From positions 26,164,001 through 26,228,000 of the forward strand of contig OZ316893.1 in assembly GCA_973895155.1 (NCBI GenBank): 64,000 nt of DNA. Reading direction: 5' to 3'. Positions 46,873 through 57,526 of this stretch are shown here, piece after piece; position 1 is the stretch's first letter; the number at the start of each line of letters is the position of its first letter. Made by a program: the position numbers and the translations under genes. This stretch comes from Marsupella aquatica (Eukaryota; Marchantiophyta). The notes under the pieces are model-generated. The model saw only the letters and a program-made list of their open reading frames with translations, had not been told where the DNA came from and made no database searches.

Positions 46873-48603
46873 CTACTTCTCTTTTGAAGCACTTGCCTCA
46901 TGAAATGAAGAAGGTTCTCCTTCTTCCAAAATTAACGCATCACCCTCATCATCAGCTGTAAAATCATCCTCTTGCAGTTGAGATGAATCAACCCACTGTC
47001 CATACCTTGATGGAGCGCGTACAGTGCGACCAGATGTTCTTCTAGCCGATGACTCCGGTTGATCTGCGTGTGCTGGTACAATTTGAAGCTCAACAGCATC
47101 CACTTGTTGCTCACCAGCATCAACAAACTCCTCTGGTTCCTCTGGCACAGGAACCAGCTCCATAATTGGAGCAACTCCTTCTCTCCGGTCATGCACCTCA
47201 TAACCAATCTCCCCCTCAACGAGATCCGGGATAGGAGATTTTCCTTTGTCAGTACGGGAGACCTGAGTATTCTCCCCCTCCTTCAATAATCTGGATTCAT
47301 TGAAGGAAACATCCCTACTGACAACGAGCTTACAGGCAATAGGATCCCATAGCCTATAGGCTTTCACACCACTCTGGTACCCAAGAAAAACACATTTCCT
47401 GGAGGTAGGATCCAACTTGGTCCTATTCTGCTTTGGTGTGAGAGCATATGCATCACTTCCAAAAATTACCAAGCCATGATAGTCTGCTTGCCGCTTATAG
47501 CGCATCTCAAACGGCGTTTTGAAATTGATAGCACTAGAAGGAGAAAGATTTACCAAATAAGCTGCGGTATTGACAGCTTCTGCCCAAAATTCTTGTGGTA
47601 AACCTGATTGGCTCAACATACTCCGTGACCGCTCCAACAGTGTCCGATTGAGCCTCTCAGCGACACCATTCTGCTGCGGAGTATAAACTGTGGTGAGATG
47701 GCGAGTTATCCCCTGTTCTGAACAGTACTCTTCAAATTCCATTGAAGTGTACTCCCCGCCGTTGTCTGACCTCAGACTCTTCACCCTTGTATCCAAATAC
47801 TTGATCGTGTTTCCAGTCTGATTCTCCACCTGGGCCTTCCACTTCTTAAAAATGGACAAGACATCAGACTTATGCGTCATGAAATAAATCCACACAAATC
47901 TTGAGTAATCATCAATAAATGATACATAGTACAACTTTCCAGAGTGTGAGGGAGTCGGGGATGGACCCCACACGTCACTATGTATGTACTCAAGAACTGC
48001 TTTGGAACGATGAGTTCCAACACCAAAAGCACGACAATGCTGCTTTCCAAGAATGCAATGCTCACAAAACTCTAATTTACAAGATTGCAAATCAGAAATG
48101 AGTCCATTCTTCCGTAAGATAGCCAAACCCTTCTGACTCATGTGGCCTAGCCGTGAATGCCACAGTTGAGTCATCTCCTCGTGAGACTTGGTTACATTGG
48201 CCTCTCCACATACAGTATTGCCCTGTAACACATACAAATTTTTTTGTCTACTCCCCTTCAAAATCACTGTCTCTCCCGACCTGACTTGAAGTTCACCATC
48301 AATAACGCTCCATTGATGACCATTTGAATCCAACACACCGAGTGAAATCAGATTCTTACGCATGCCAGGTACATACCTGACTCCGGACACTGTGCGCACA
48401 GTGCCATCAAACATTTGAATCTTCACAGACCCAATTCCCTCAATTTGACAGGAGTGATCATTTCCCATCAGAACTGAACCGTTTGAAACAGAGTAAGAAC
48501 TGAAAAACTCACGAATGTAACAAATATGAAAAGAGCAAGCACAATCAAGAATCCACACATCATCTGCTCTCCTAGATGACGTGCACAGGGCATACCCCCG
48601 GCT
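46873..48603 (-). CDS. pol: Copia pol, protease and integrase part
   Basis: Open from just after the gag stop (TGA, 48604-48606) to a TAG at 46873-46875. The protease-like start WILDCACSFH has Cys-Ala (48538-48543) in place of the usual Ser-Gly of the D-S/T-G active site, so the protease is probably inactive. The GAG-pre-integrase zinc finger is intact (LWHSRLGHM, then C-x2-C in FCEHCILG). The integrase core shows its three acidic residues in HSDVWGP, RSDNGGEY and PQQNGVAERLNR. The linker before RT is acidic, as in relatives. The stop-codon change between integrase and RT falls in the conserved EK-KW linker. Confidence 0.92.
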   Translation of the reverse strand, partial: SRGYALCTSSRRADDVWILDCACSFHICYIREFFSSYSVSNGSVLMGNDHSCQIEGIGSVKIQMFDGTVRTVSGVRYVPGMRKNLISLGVLDSNGHQWSVIDGELQVRSGETVILKGSRQKNLYVLQGNTVCGEANVTKSHEEMTQLWHSRLGHMSQKGLAILRKNGLISDLQSCKLEFCEHCILGKQHCRAFGVGTHRSKAVLEYIHSDVWGPSPTPSHSGKLYYVSFIDDYSRFVWIYFMTHKSDVLSIFKKWKAQVENQTGNTIKYLDTRVKSLRSDNGGEYTSMEFEEYCSEQGITRHLTTVYTPQQNGVAERLNRTLLERSRSMLSQSGLPQEFWAEAVNTAAYLVNLSPSSAINFKTPFEMRYKRQADYHGLVIFGSDAYALTPKQNRTKLDPTSRKCVFLGYQSGVKAYRLWDPIACKLVVSRDVSFNESRLLKEGENTQVSRTDKGKSPIPDLVEGEIGYEVHDRREGVAPIMELVPVPEEPEEFVDAGEQQVDAVELQIVPAHADQPESSARRTSGRTVRAPSRYGQWVDSSQLQEDDFTADDEGDALILEEGEPSSFHEASASKEK

Positions 48604-49638
48604 TCATAAAACATACTCATCATTGAGTAAATCAGCTTCTCCATCAGCCCTAGCCACATTTGCCGATGAAGTTTCCGCTGCCTTTCCCTTATAGTCTCGC
48701 TTGAAGTGTCCAACTTGGTTGCACTTCCAACATGTCACCTGCCTCCTCTGAGGGGATTTACCTTTGGACTTAGATCTGGATTTAGATCTAAATTGGGTTC
48801 TACGGTCCCCAGTTGGTCGCTGCATACTCCTCCCACGGTTAACATTGAGGGCAACACCAGATGATGAAGGCTGTGACGTGATGTGCATCTTCTGCTGAAG
48901 ATCATCACTAAGCAGAGAACTTACCACGTCATTGTATGAAATGGTATCCCTATCACGATGCAACAACACTCGTGATAGGGACTGGTAAGATGGAGGCAAT
49001 GAACTAAGAAGCTGCAGAGCCTTCGTCTCATCATTCAAAGTCTCCCCAAGGTTTTCCAAGTCAACGACCATGTCGTTGAAAGCATCCACATGGTCTTGCA
49101 ACTTCGTACCAGATTCCTTCATCCTGAAACTCATCAGTTTGTAGGAAGTGTAGAGCCGGTTCGACAACTCCTTGCGGTGATACTTGCTCTGCAATTCCGC
49201 AAACAAGGACATGCAATCCTTATGTGCACCTAACTGCTTGATGATGGGAGGCATGAGATAGAGTGTAACACACCACACTCCCTGCTCCTGCATGCGGTCC
49301 CATTGTTTCTCATCAACATCGTCTTCACGAGGGCTCAGCAGTTGGCCCATCCCTGACGCATAAAGCACTCCCTTCACCTGCTTCTCCCATAGCAAGTAGT
49401 CAGAGCGCCCATCATACTTTGTCACTTCATACTTGGGTCCCCCAAGCTTGAAAGTCCCCATCTTCTTCTTTACCGTGAGCTCCGGTAGTAGTACTGCTTC
49501 CTCCACCACACGCCGCACCGGTGATGGTATCGGTGTCACGTGCTCTTCCTCCTGCTCCTCTCTCTGCCCCTGAAACCTCCGCGGTGATCCTCGTGCTTCA
49601 AGTTCCACGTCTTCGAAAAACTCCTCCGAATCACTCAT
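48604..49638 (-). CDS. gag: Copia gag
   Basis: 344 aa from an ATG at 49638. Acidic N-terminus, then the copia gag domain (YDGRSDYLLWEKQVKGVL; LPPSYQSLSRVLLHRD), a basic Arg/Ser-rich segment and a zinc knuckle at residues 303-316. The knuckle reads CWKCNQVGHFKRDY: the last ligand of the C-x2-C-x4-H-x4-C pattern is Tyr instead of Cys (codon TAT at 48691-48693), consistent with one G-to-A change from TGT. The ORF ends with TGA; the same frame continues into the protease. It forms particle shells and binds element RNA. Confidence 0.95.
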   Translation of the reverse strand: MSDSEEFFEDVELEARGSPRRFQGQREEQEEEHVTPIPSPVRRVVEEAVLLPELTVKKKMGTFKLGGPKYEVTKYDGRSDYLLWEKQVKGVLYASGMGQLLSPREDDVDEKQWDRMQEQGVWCVTLYLMPPIIKQLGAHKDCMSLFAELQSKYHRKELSNRLYTSYKLMSFRMKESGTKLQDHVDAFNDMVVDLENLGETLNDETKALQLLSSLPPSYQSLSRVLLHRDRDTISYNDVVSSLLSDDLQQKMHITSQPSSSGVALNVNRGRSMQRPTGDRRTQFRSKSRSKSKGKSPQRRQVTCWKCNQVGHFKRDYKGKAAETSSANVARADGEADLLNDEYVL

Positions 49639-50218
49639 ATGAGAAAGTCACAAAAAATGTTGTTTTTCATAACTTCTCAAAAAACTCGAAACTCAACACC
49701 GCCGCGTAGCCCACAAAGCTAGGAGTCCAATACTGAAAACCAAAATCAAAATCGAAATTTGACGGAAAAGTTATTCAAATTTCGATCGAGGTGGGTAAAA
49801 CCTTGGAAAACTCCCCCGTTTTGACCACCTCAGGGAATAACCGAAATACCAAGTACAACCCGTTGTCGGAATTGCGATGTGATTGGTGCGCTGCATTGCC
49901 AACTTCAATGGCTATGATCTCGCCGAAAAATAACCAAAAAAGTTACCGTTCGGCGGATGAAATCTTTGTCGGACGGTCCAAAAATAGCTCTCTGGTTTGT
50001 TAGAATATTCTATGACCCTTGTACAGGCCCTGTGGGAATTTTGGAAGAACAATCGAGGGGCTGACATGTGTCCTCGAACCCCCAAAACCCCCTACCACCC
50101 TTCGTCGTCGAAATCTGGTCGCGCGCGCAGAAAATACACACGGCAGAATGTACCCCTCGACACCAAACGCAAGATATCTCACTCGGGTTTTGACGAAATC
50201 AAGATCCGATTTCAGATT

Positions 50219-50773
50219 TGGAAACTAGACTCCGAGGCGATGAAGATCGATATAAGAAGCACCCAAAACGAGGAAAGAACGAGGGAGAAAAAAATTGGTA
50301 AAGATGACAGATTTCTCTCAATTGCCATAGCCAATTTCGAATCAGTTTTTCAAAGAGAAATAAATGGTACCTTGTCAACAACGAATGTTGATCAATTGCA
50401 CTTGGTGCCGTCACCAAGTCCAACAAGGTAATTGATTTTGCTTAGCCTTCCTCTTTGCATCAAAGAGCCAATCCCGGACTCAAAAACAATCGTCTTGCCT
50501 CAATCTCTCCGTTGAGTCAAAACACTTGACGCTTCTCCCTCCGAGTCGATTGCCAACTTTCTTCACAAAATCCAGAACGACGAAAACTTAGATCTCTCTG
50601 CACCACGAGCTCCGTTCAACGATTTCTTCACACCGTTAGAAAGCTCTTGCCCTGATCTATCCGTTGAGCCCATAAACTCCAAGTTCCATGCGATGGAACT
50701 CTGGAAAATCCACCAACACTCAACGCTGGAAAAACCGTCATGAAATCCCGTCACGAACATACGTCACCTCCCA
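50219..50773 (-). other. Leader segment absent from the partial copy at 1-1713
   Basis: Untranslated leader between the PBS and gag, about 555 bp, missing in the other copy. It holds no recognised motif. It may contain packaging signals in this copy, or the short leader may be the derived state. Confidence 0.7.
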
Positions 50774-50778
50774 AGCAT

Positions 50779-50790
50779 GCTCTGATACCA
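50779..50790 (-). other. Primer binding site of the full-length copia element
   Basis: Minus strand TGGTATCAGAGC, complementary to the initiator tRNA-Met 3' end, two bases inside the 5' LTR. Confidence 0.95.
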
Positions 50791-51030
50791 ATTGTTGAGC
50801 ATAGACGACGATCGCAACGGCAAGCCCATGAACCATCCAACGCATAATAGTCGACACAAGAGATACGTGGTTCACCTCCTTGAGGCTACGTCCACGGGAA
50901 CACACAAGAGAGCTTTACTGAACTCTAAGCCCGTCGGCTATACCGAGTCTCCACAGTGTAAGCTCTCCCTATCTCTCAAGTGGCTCCATAACAATGAGCC
51001 TTGGTTATACCTCTCCAAGCACACATGCCT

Positions 51031-51042
51031 CTTATGATATAG
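51031..51042 (-). promoter_or_regulatory. Candidate TATA box of the copia promoter
   Basis: Minus strand CTATATCATAAG, just downstream of the U3 tandem repeats and upstream of the presumed R region. The same sequence is in the other two LTRs. Position fits a Pol II promoter; not proven. Confidence 0.45.
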
Positions 51043-51052
51043 TGTGCAACTT

Positions 51053-51235
51053 AGTTGTACCTAACCACATAGTTGTACCTAATCACGTAGTTGTACCTAA
51101 CCACATAGTTGTACCTAATCACGTAGTTGTACCTAACCACATAGTTGTACCTAATCACATAGTTGTACCTAACCACGTAGTTGTACCAACCCACGTTGTT
51201 GTACCAACCCACGTTGTTGTACCAACCACGTCATA
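51053..51235 (-). repeat. U3 tandem repeats, 18-bp unit
   Basis: About ten units of GTTGTACCTAACCACATA type (plus-strand reading) with two main variants, CCTAA(C/T)CAC and CCAACCCAC. Copy number differs between LTRs (nine versus ten). Since 18 is a multiple of three, the plus strand gives a false VVPNHI repeat ORF. Confidence 0.95.
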
Positions 51236-51267
51236 CCTAACCTAGACGTAAGAGTAAATACCCAACA

Positions 51268-51272
51268 CAGAG
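51268..51272. repeat. Target-site duplication CAGAG (right) of the copia element
   Basis: Matches 44678-44682 exactly. Confidence 0.9.
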
Positions 51273-52814
51273 CAGTGGAGGGAATTGGCACTAAGCTTAG
51301 ATGTCAAAAAGCTCTATGCACCAGTCTCGATTTCACTACACCAGTGGGTTTTTGCTGTGTAAGCAATTCTCTCCTATTGGTGCCGAAATTTCACCCTAGT
51401 ACCAAATAAATGTATATGTGGATCAATACGTGGTAAGGAATCAAGAAGAGTACTATTTGTATAGAATGTTTCTTTTATAATGGGCCACAATGAGCATCTC
51501 AAAGGGCTGTGCCTCACGAGCAACTAATTAACTGTGCTGGCTCAAATAGAGTTACCAGATGCATGCCAATTGTCAAATCTTGGCCACAGCAAAATATTCA
51601 TGGGCTTCAGGATATAGTTTCAATAACAACTAGTTGTGTTGAAATAACACTCCTTGAGTTTCTTTTTGTCAAAGAAAAAAAACAGGGTGTAAATGGCACT
51701 CCCAGACAATTGTTTTGCAAAATAACTGAAGTCAGCATTACTGAATTTAGTACATGTAGCGCTGCACTTAACCAGGCTTAATTCCAAACCCAACTATGAT
51801 TATGTACCATAATGGTGTTGGGCGTGTAGCTAGTTAGGGTATCTCCAACCCAACCAGATTTTGTTACTGTTGCTTGATGTTGACCAAACCCCAGTCAGTA
51901 AAGAAAATGCAAAAAGTCAGCTCCAGCCCACTCATTAGAATTCTATCAGGTTTTCAGGAATAGGTTTTTTGGGTTATTGGATCTACAAGAGATTCATGAG
52001 TTGACTGCTTCGTGGGTTTTTTGCTAGGTTTTCAAGATTTCAAATATACAGTTGTCATGCTGATACCTGTTGTTTAGAGAAATTGCCCCATTAAGGTTGG
52101 GATGCTTTTCAGTTGCTCTGATAGTACACAAGACTGTATATTGTCAGATTGGTTAATTAATGTACCCAATAAGCAAAACCTCCTTGGGTTGGAATTTTCT
52201 TATAGCATTTGGAGCATCATCCTTGACTTCTGGCCCTCGAGTCTTGTCCCATTTTTTTTGCATTTTCCCCCTGGTTGTATTTTGTTATTTGCATACACCC
52301 TCGTATGCACTTTACTCGTGAGCTATTATACCAGGTTTTTCAGTTTAGTGTTAGGGCTTTAGTTAACTTGCCCTAGTGTGTAACTTTGATACCTTTTTGG
52401 CCTTTGGTCCGTGCTTCCCTTGTCTTCTCTCATCGTCAAACTATTGTGGGCCATCGGCTCATAACACTATTGAAGTAATAGATTTGTATCTATGGACCTC
52501 TTTTGCTTTTACCTTTTTTTTCTTGGTTTGGCCCTTTTTAGTAAATTTCTCCTTTTCGGCTTTAATCCAAATTAAACCTCCTAGGAGGGATATACACACT
52601 TTTTATATACAAAGGGACCAAACAGAGTACAAAATAACAAACAAAAGAGGGCCAAAGTGGACAAAACCAAACGAAAAAGAAGTGAGCAAAAGGGAACCAC
52701 TAAACACCAAGAAAGAGGAACTAAAAGTAAGAAATGAGCAATAGGGAACCCCTAAAAACCAAGAAAGAGAGACTAAAACTAACCCAAGCGGACCGAGGTC
52801 CTCATCATTCCTAG
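51273..52814. other. Intergenic; purine-rich 3' flank of a non-LTR remnant at the right
   Basis: No gene. 52560-52800 is purine-rich (AACCAAGAAAGAG repeated near 52697 and 52757) and is likely the 3' untranslated end of the minus-strand remnant that follows. Confidence 0.45.
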
Positions 52815-53700
52815 CTAATGGTCCACATCAAGGGTCAAAACTAGATCGGCAAGGGGGATTGGAACATCCTCTAGGGGAGCTAGCCGCTGCGGAGGCACAC
52901 TAGCACCCATTGTAAGAGAGCGACGATAGATGGCCCGAGCTTGAGTACGCTGTAAGGTGACTGAAATGCATTGGCGAAAGTGCGTGGTCAAAACAAAAAG
53001 CGGGGGTCCGGAGGGACCCATTCAGCCATGAACATCCCGGGCAGCTTGCCGAAGAAGCCCATCAAACTGAGGATGAAGACGCCCAAATAGCTCCAGAGCA
53101 AGGGGGAGGAAGCTGTCGGATGAAGCTCGTGCAGCATATTTGGCCTCCTTCATTGTTGCCGCACGTGACGCTGCTGCCCCTGCCGTAGTTACCGCTGTCC
53201 CGATGATGTCTTGGCGCAATGGGTTGGCCACCACTACATCTGCCAAAGTACGTTGACCCTCACGGACCATGGTAAGATCCACCCGTAACCGCTGCGATGG
53301 AGGACCAGGTAACTCGAGTACCACCTCCCGCCGCACGCATACCAAAGAGCCAGAGAGAACCTGAGCAGTCGCATCGCGCACAGCGTCATGAACAATAATG
53401 GTTTCACCTCCCAATCTGCACCAAAGAAGATGGACACCTGTGGCATCACAAGGCTTCCCACAAGTGCAAGAAGGAGGTAAACCTGCAAGAAGTGGGTGGG
53501 GCAGCCCCATACGAAGATGCATGGCTGTGGAGAACTCCGTTGAAAACATCCGCAAATGAGGAATGACTGGATTGGCTTGAAGCCATCCTCCTGCGCCCTT
53601 CCCTCCGGAAGAAAAAATCCGAGCTCGGTCCGTGTCAGGTGCCTTGGAGAGGATGCTGGAAAGGGTGAAAGCGTGTCTCCCAGTTTGGCATTTTGCATTC
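52815..53700 (-). pseudogene. Non-LTR retrotransposon remnant with restriction-like endonuclease-type C-terminus
   Basis: The main open part is 53022-53555 (177 codons); the same frame continues after a TGA (53022-53024) to 52815. A zinc-binding-like cluster is visible (CTCGKPCDATGVHLLWC), then GGETIIVHDAVRDA, an R-x-D-L motif (RLRVDL) and LADVVVANPLRQD. Next come KEAKYAARASSDSFLPLALELFG (KEAKYAA and FLPLALELFG) and HFRQCISVTLQRTQARAI. This order is the hallmark of the retroelement family also present at 42140-42730. A frameshift separates it from upstream residues near 53560-53700. The RT domain is missing. It is a 5'-truncated, decayed copy, as is common for non-LTR elements. Confidence 0.7.
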
Positions 53701-56700
53701 CTTGGCAGTGGTATATATATAATTCACGACAAAAGAAATTGCTGAGTTGAGAGGAGCAGTGGCCTATTTTGAACTAGGTCAGTTTGCCCTGGATTGGAAT
53801 GTATGTTGCATGTTCTACTCACCAGGTGCACTTAACTTCGTAAAAGCTCTGCCCAGATAAGCATCTTTTGAGAGGGACATGAGAGAACATTTATACCTTT
53901 GCAAAGATTCAATTCAAGCATTTTGGATATTGTTGAATGCCAAAGGAGCTTCTTCAGTCGTGAAAATGTTCCCTTGTTATTCCTCTGTCATATGTAGGTA
54001 TTCCTGGGTCATTTGTTGGAATACCAAGGGATTATTACTCTGTCACATGTTAGAATACCAAGGGATAGTAAGAAACCAGTTGGCTACCGTAACAATTTGC
54101 ATCGACTATACAGAATGTATGGACATAGGAATACTAAAGGAACATTTTGCATAGACTTCCACCATGAATAATTTACTCTTTATCTTCAATGTTATAACTA
54201 TCTTAAAACAGGCTCTCATTTACATATTCAAACCTATTCCCATATGCAACTATTCAGGGCTCCAACTTGTTAAATTACATAACCAAGGGGTCTTGGAACT
54301 AATTTGTTTTGTTTGTAAGAACAGAGTATACACCAGGACTGTGACGAGGATGCTGAGAATATACTTATATGAAAAAATTCTTTGAATGCTCACTAGGGCC
54401 CTTTCTTAACAGAGTCCACAGTTTTAGCAATGATTTGTTTATTGTGATTTCAAGATTAATTTATTATTGCGCCAAGCAAGCTAGCACTAGGGTGTGTGAC
54501 TTGTGGGGTTTAATAAAGCTTCCAGATTTCACCGAAAAGTGGGTAGTATCATATTATTTTTCCCCCAGGGAAAACATTTTAAGTAAAGCCACCACCCCCA
54601 TGAAAGCTGATATTTAGTTAGGTGCTACATAATGTGTTCCTATACTGATGAGATCGAGGTATTATTGATGGGATAGGGTCGCCCTTTTGGTGCCTTCTGT
54701 TTCTTTCTTATGGCACTTAAATCTTTCATTGGCATGAGTATTGTATGGTGGTTGGCACACAAAAACGTGATAGCATATGGCGTACAATGTCACTCCATAC
54801 CATGATAAACCCAATCATTCTCTTTAAATCACTATGTTATTCATCCTACACCACAGATTGTCACATTTTGTTATGCAATTATCAGAACATTGATTACTCC
54901 AAAAGGGTTGCAAGCAGCATCGATTGGGGATGTGAAGGACTAGTGATCAGTTAGGGATCGGGGTCTAAGGTGAACCCATTATCGGGAATGGGGATTCCCA
55001 TTGAACCCCAAAACCCATACAAGTTTTGTGAGGTCAGACACAATTTAAAGGGTGAGAGTGAAAATTTACAGAGCTGCAGAATCCTGCATACCTCGCGTCG
55101 TATCCAGCTGGTCAAAAGTTCTGAGTGTGGGAATTGGGAGGTTGCGGATTCAAAGCGTAATTCCCTAAACTTAGGTTTAGAGGAGTGAAAAGTAATTAAT
55201 TAACCCATTATCCCACACTAGGGTAGCAAACTGTGGCAGAAACCCAGGTTCACCCGAATGGTTTCACATGGAGCTGATGCAGCTTTGTCCAAAATGTACT
55301 CTGTAAAATGTGTGCAGAGCCAATCAATTCTCTCCCATCACCTTGGCAAACACTACCTTGCCGCAGGTTTTGGGGCTTGTGTTAAGTAACACTAATGCAT
55401 GCACCTAGAATTAGTGCAAGTAACACTCATTCCGGAGTAGAGCTCTGAAAGATTTTCACCTGGATTAGTGTGAGTAACACTAATAACGGTGAAGTGTAAA
55501 GAGTGTAGACCTGTAGCTAGGCCCCATCTATACATGCTTGCCTCACATAACCATTATTCTTGTTTCGCTTAGATGAAGTGAAATGATTTATTTGGGGGAT
55601 GTGGGACCCAACTTCATGAAAACAACAAAACTTGAGCCAACCCAGAGTTGCCACGTTAGGGTATTGTAAAAAGAGTGACAAGCCCCCTAGCCCTATGTCT
55701 TTGGGACGTACATTCGTGTCAGTTTCCTCTCACATAATCAATCTAAACCAACGGATCTTGTCTGGTTTTAGGAGGGCCACCAATCAACCTACACTAAACT
55801 ATAAGATCTTGTGTGGTTTACGAGGGCCAATAACATTTCAGTTGCAAAAGCGGTGCCTGTGAACGAGGGATGTGGCCATATTATAGACATATCATTGGGA
55901 GTCACCCATATATTAGGCTTTGTTCAACCACAGCTGCCCCTGTAAAAGGGTCTTGCCCTCTAACCAACCACTGCTCATTTGCCTAGGTGAAGAGTAGACC
56001 TACCCTCTGAGCTCTAGCCCTCAGTTCCCATAGGACTCTCCTTCCCTACAAACAATTTTGTTGTAAAATTTCCTCCTGAATTTCCTAAGAAATATGATCC
56101 ATTTTTAGATGTGGTTTTCCATGGAACATAGATTTCACCGACACCTACATTTTTTGAGCCATCGATCCCCCCCAATATCATGAGCTAATGAGATACCACC
56201 AATACTAAAAAAACCAGAAATAAGATATGCTCGTTGTGTATGCATGACTGTCCTGTATGTGAAATTAGTACTACAAGAGGACTTTATAAGGGGACTGTTG
56301 GTTTAAGAGAAAAGTTGGGTTGTTCCTATGCACTACTTGAGCTTGTGGGCTATTACCAATAAAACTTCCGTTTGCAAAACAAAAGAGAATTAAAAGATAG
56401 GAGAGAGGTTAATGTTGCAAAGTCACCCAGGATTGACAAAAGGGGATGATTGAGTGAATTTGAAAAGTAGTTCAGTTTATAAGGAGTACTTCCTGGGAGA
56501 GGGGTTGTGTATGGAGCACTTGTGCTCGAGCTCCGCCAAGGCCCCACTCCTATGAGAAGTTACATAAAGTTTGCAACATTAAAACTTATGAATTGGCCAC
56601 CATAAAAATGGTCTACCAATATTTTTGGAAACACACTTCATCTTCCACGGTGTAATCGACAAGGCTGGCTGAATGGATTTTCATCCACAATGTCTGTTTC

Positions 56701-57526
56701 TCTTGCATTGTTGCCTTCTACAATCAACTTGCTTTTGCTTTGATCATTCTCTGCACGAGATCATTGACAGCTTGAAGGCATCAGGTTACTTGAATTTCTG
56801 TTGAGAATTGATCCATTGCAGAAAGTCCTTGGGCTATAGAATCAAGGAATTCATTGACTTACTCACTTTTGATATGCCAGTCTTTTTTCCTCTTGGAGGA
56901 CACAGTACTCACTACATAATCTCTAGATGCTCTGTACTATACTATGGCTGTGTCATTCACGACGAGGGGCAAGATCGAGGCACATTAAGGCCTCGATCGT
57001 ACTAGTCAGGGCAGCGTTAGCAGACAGGCAGCGTTGGGGTTGTTTGGGCGTTGCGAGGGTGACATGTAGAGGCTGCCCAGAGGGCTCCGCTGCACCTAAA
57101 CAACGATGGTCCTGTCCATTGCCTTTCGGCCCTGTCCCTCGCCGCAGTCCCGTCGCAATCCCCCCGCACCCCGTCGCAAATCCCCCGCACCCCGTCGCTT
57201 TACGCCCGTCACGCTTTATGCCCGTCATGCTAAACACCCGTCGATGGGACTGTATTTTTCTGTCACCCATCGGCAACTAAATTGAGCTGTATTCACCTAC
57301 TCTCTAGTGTATAAGCTTGGGCTACCATTTTGAATTGAGGACTACGCATTCAAACCTGGCAATTCAGGCGCGATGATGTTTCCAATTAGTAAATGGCGCT
57401 CATTTTTCTGTGAGAGACAACCCATGGATCAGGATTGTAATGCTTTCCACTACCAATTCAGGGATTGGGCTACGAGCAAAGTCAAATTCCTAGTTTACAA
57501 TCACGTTTCACAACTGGGATGCAGAA
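53701..57526. other. Intergenic with small duplications and a GC-rich patch
   Basis: Short ORFs only. Near 55380-55490 the phrase GTAACACTAAT or a close variant recurs three times. 55745-55840 has a ~50-bp tandem duplication (GATCTTGT-TGGTTT, GAGGGCCA). 57000-57245 is GC-rich (listed). No RNA gene recognised. Confidence 0.45.
57000..57245. repeat. GC-rich patch with CCCCGCACCCCGTCGC units
   Basis: Contains two adjacent CCCCGCACCCCGTCGC-type units (57163-57200) and three GCCCGTCA/ACCCGTC repeats (57205-57243), strongly unlike its AT-rich surroundings. Confidence 0.6.

Larger units (their letters stand above)
44683..51267 (-). mobile_element. Full-length Ty1/copia LTR retrotransposon (6.6 kb), coding region damaged
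   Basis: Complete structure: CAGAG target duplications, LTRs of 457 and 475 bp, PBS for initiator tRNA-Met (50779-50790), polypurine tract AAGGGGAAGAT (45140-45150). One gag-pol frame runs in copia order: gag, protease, integrase, reverse transcriptase, RNase H. All three long ORFs are in the same frame and are separated only by a TGA (48604-48606) and a TAG (46873-46875). The LTRs differ by one 18-bp repeat unit and very few substitutions, so insertion is recent. Changed residues in the zinc knuckle and protease suggest this copy cannot supply a full set of proteins. Confidence 0.97.
50793..51267 (-). repeat. Copia 5' LTR (475 bp)
   Basis: TGTTG...CAACA ends. Ten tandem 18-bp units at about 51053-51235 lie near the upstream end of the LTR on the element strand, that is in U3. 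Confidence 0.97.

Noticed and set aside
50993-51245. CRISPR-like array
   Set aside because: Units are contiguous 18-bp tandem repeats without spacers, inside an LTR of a plant retrotransposon.
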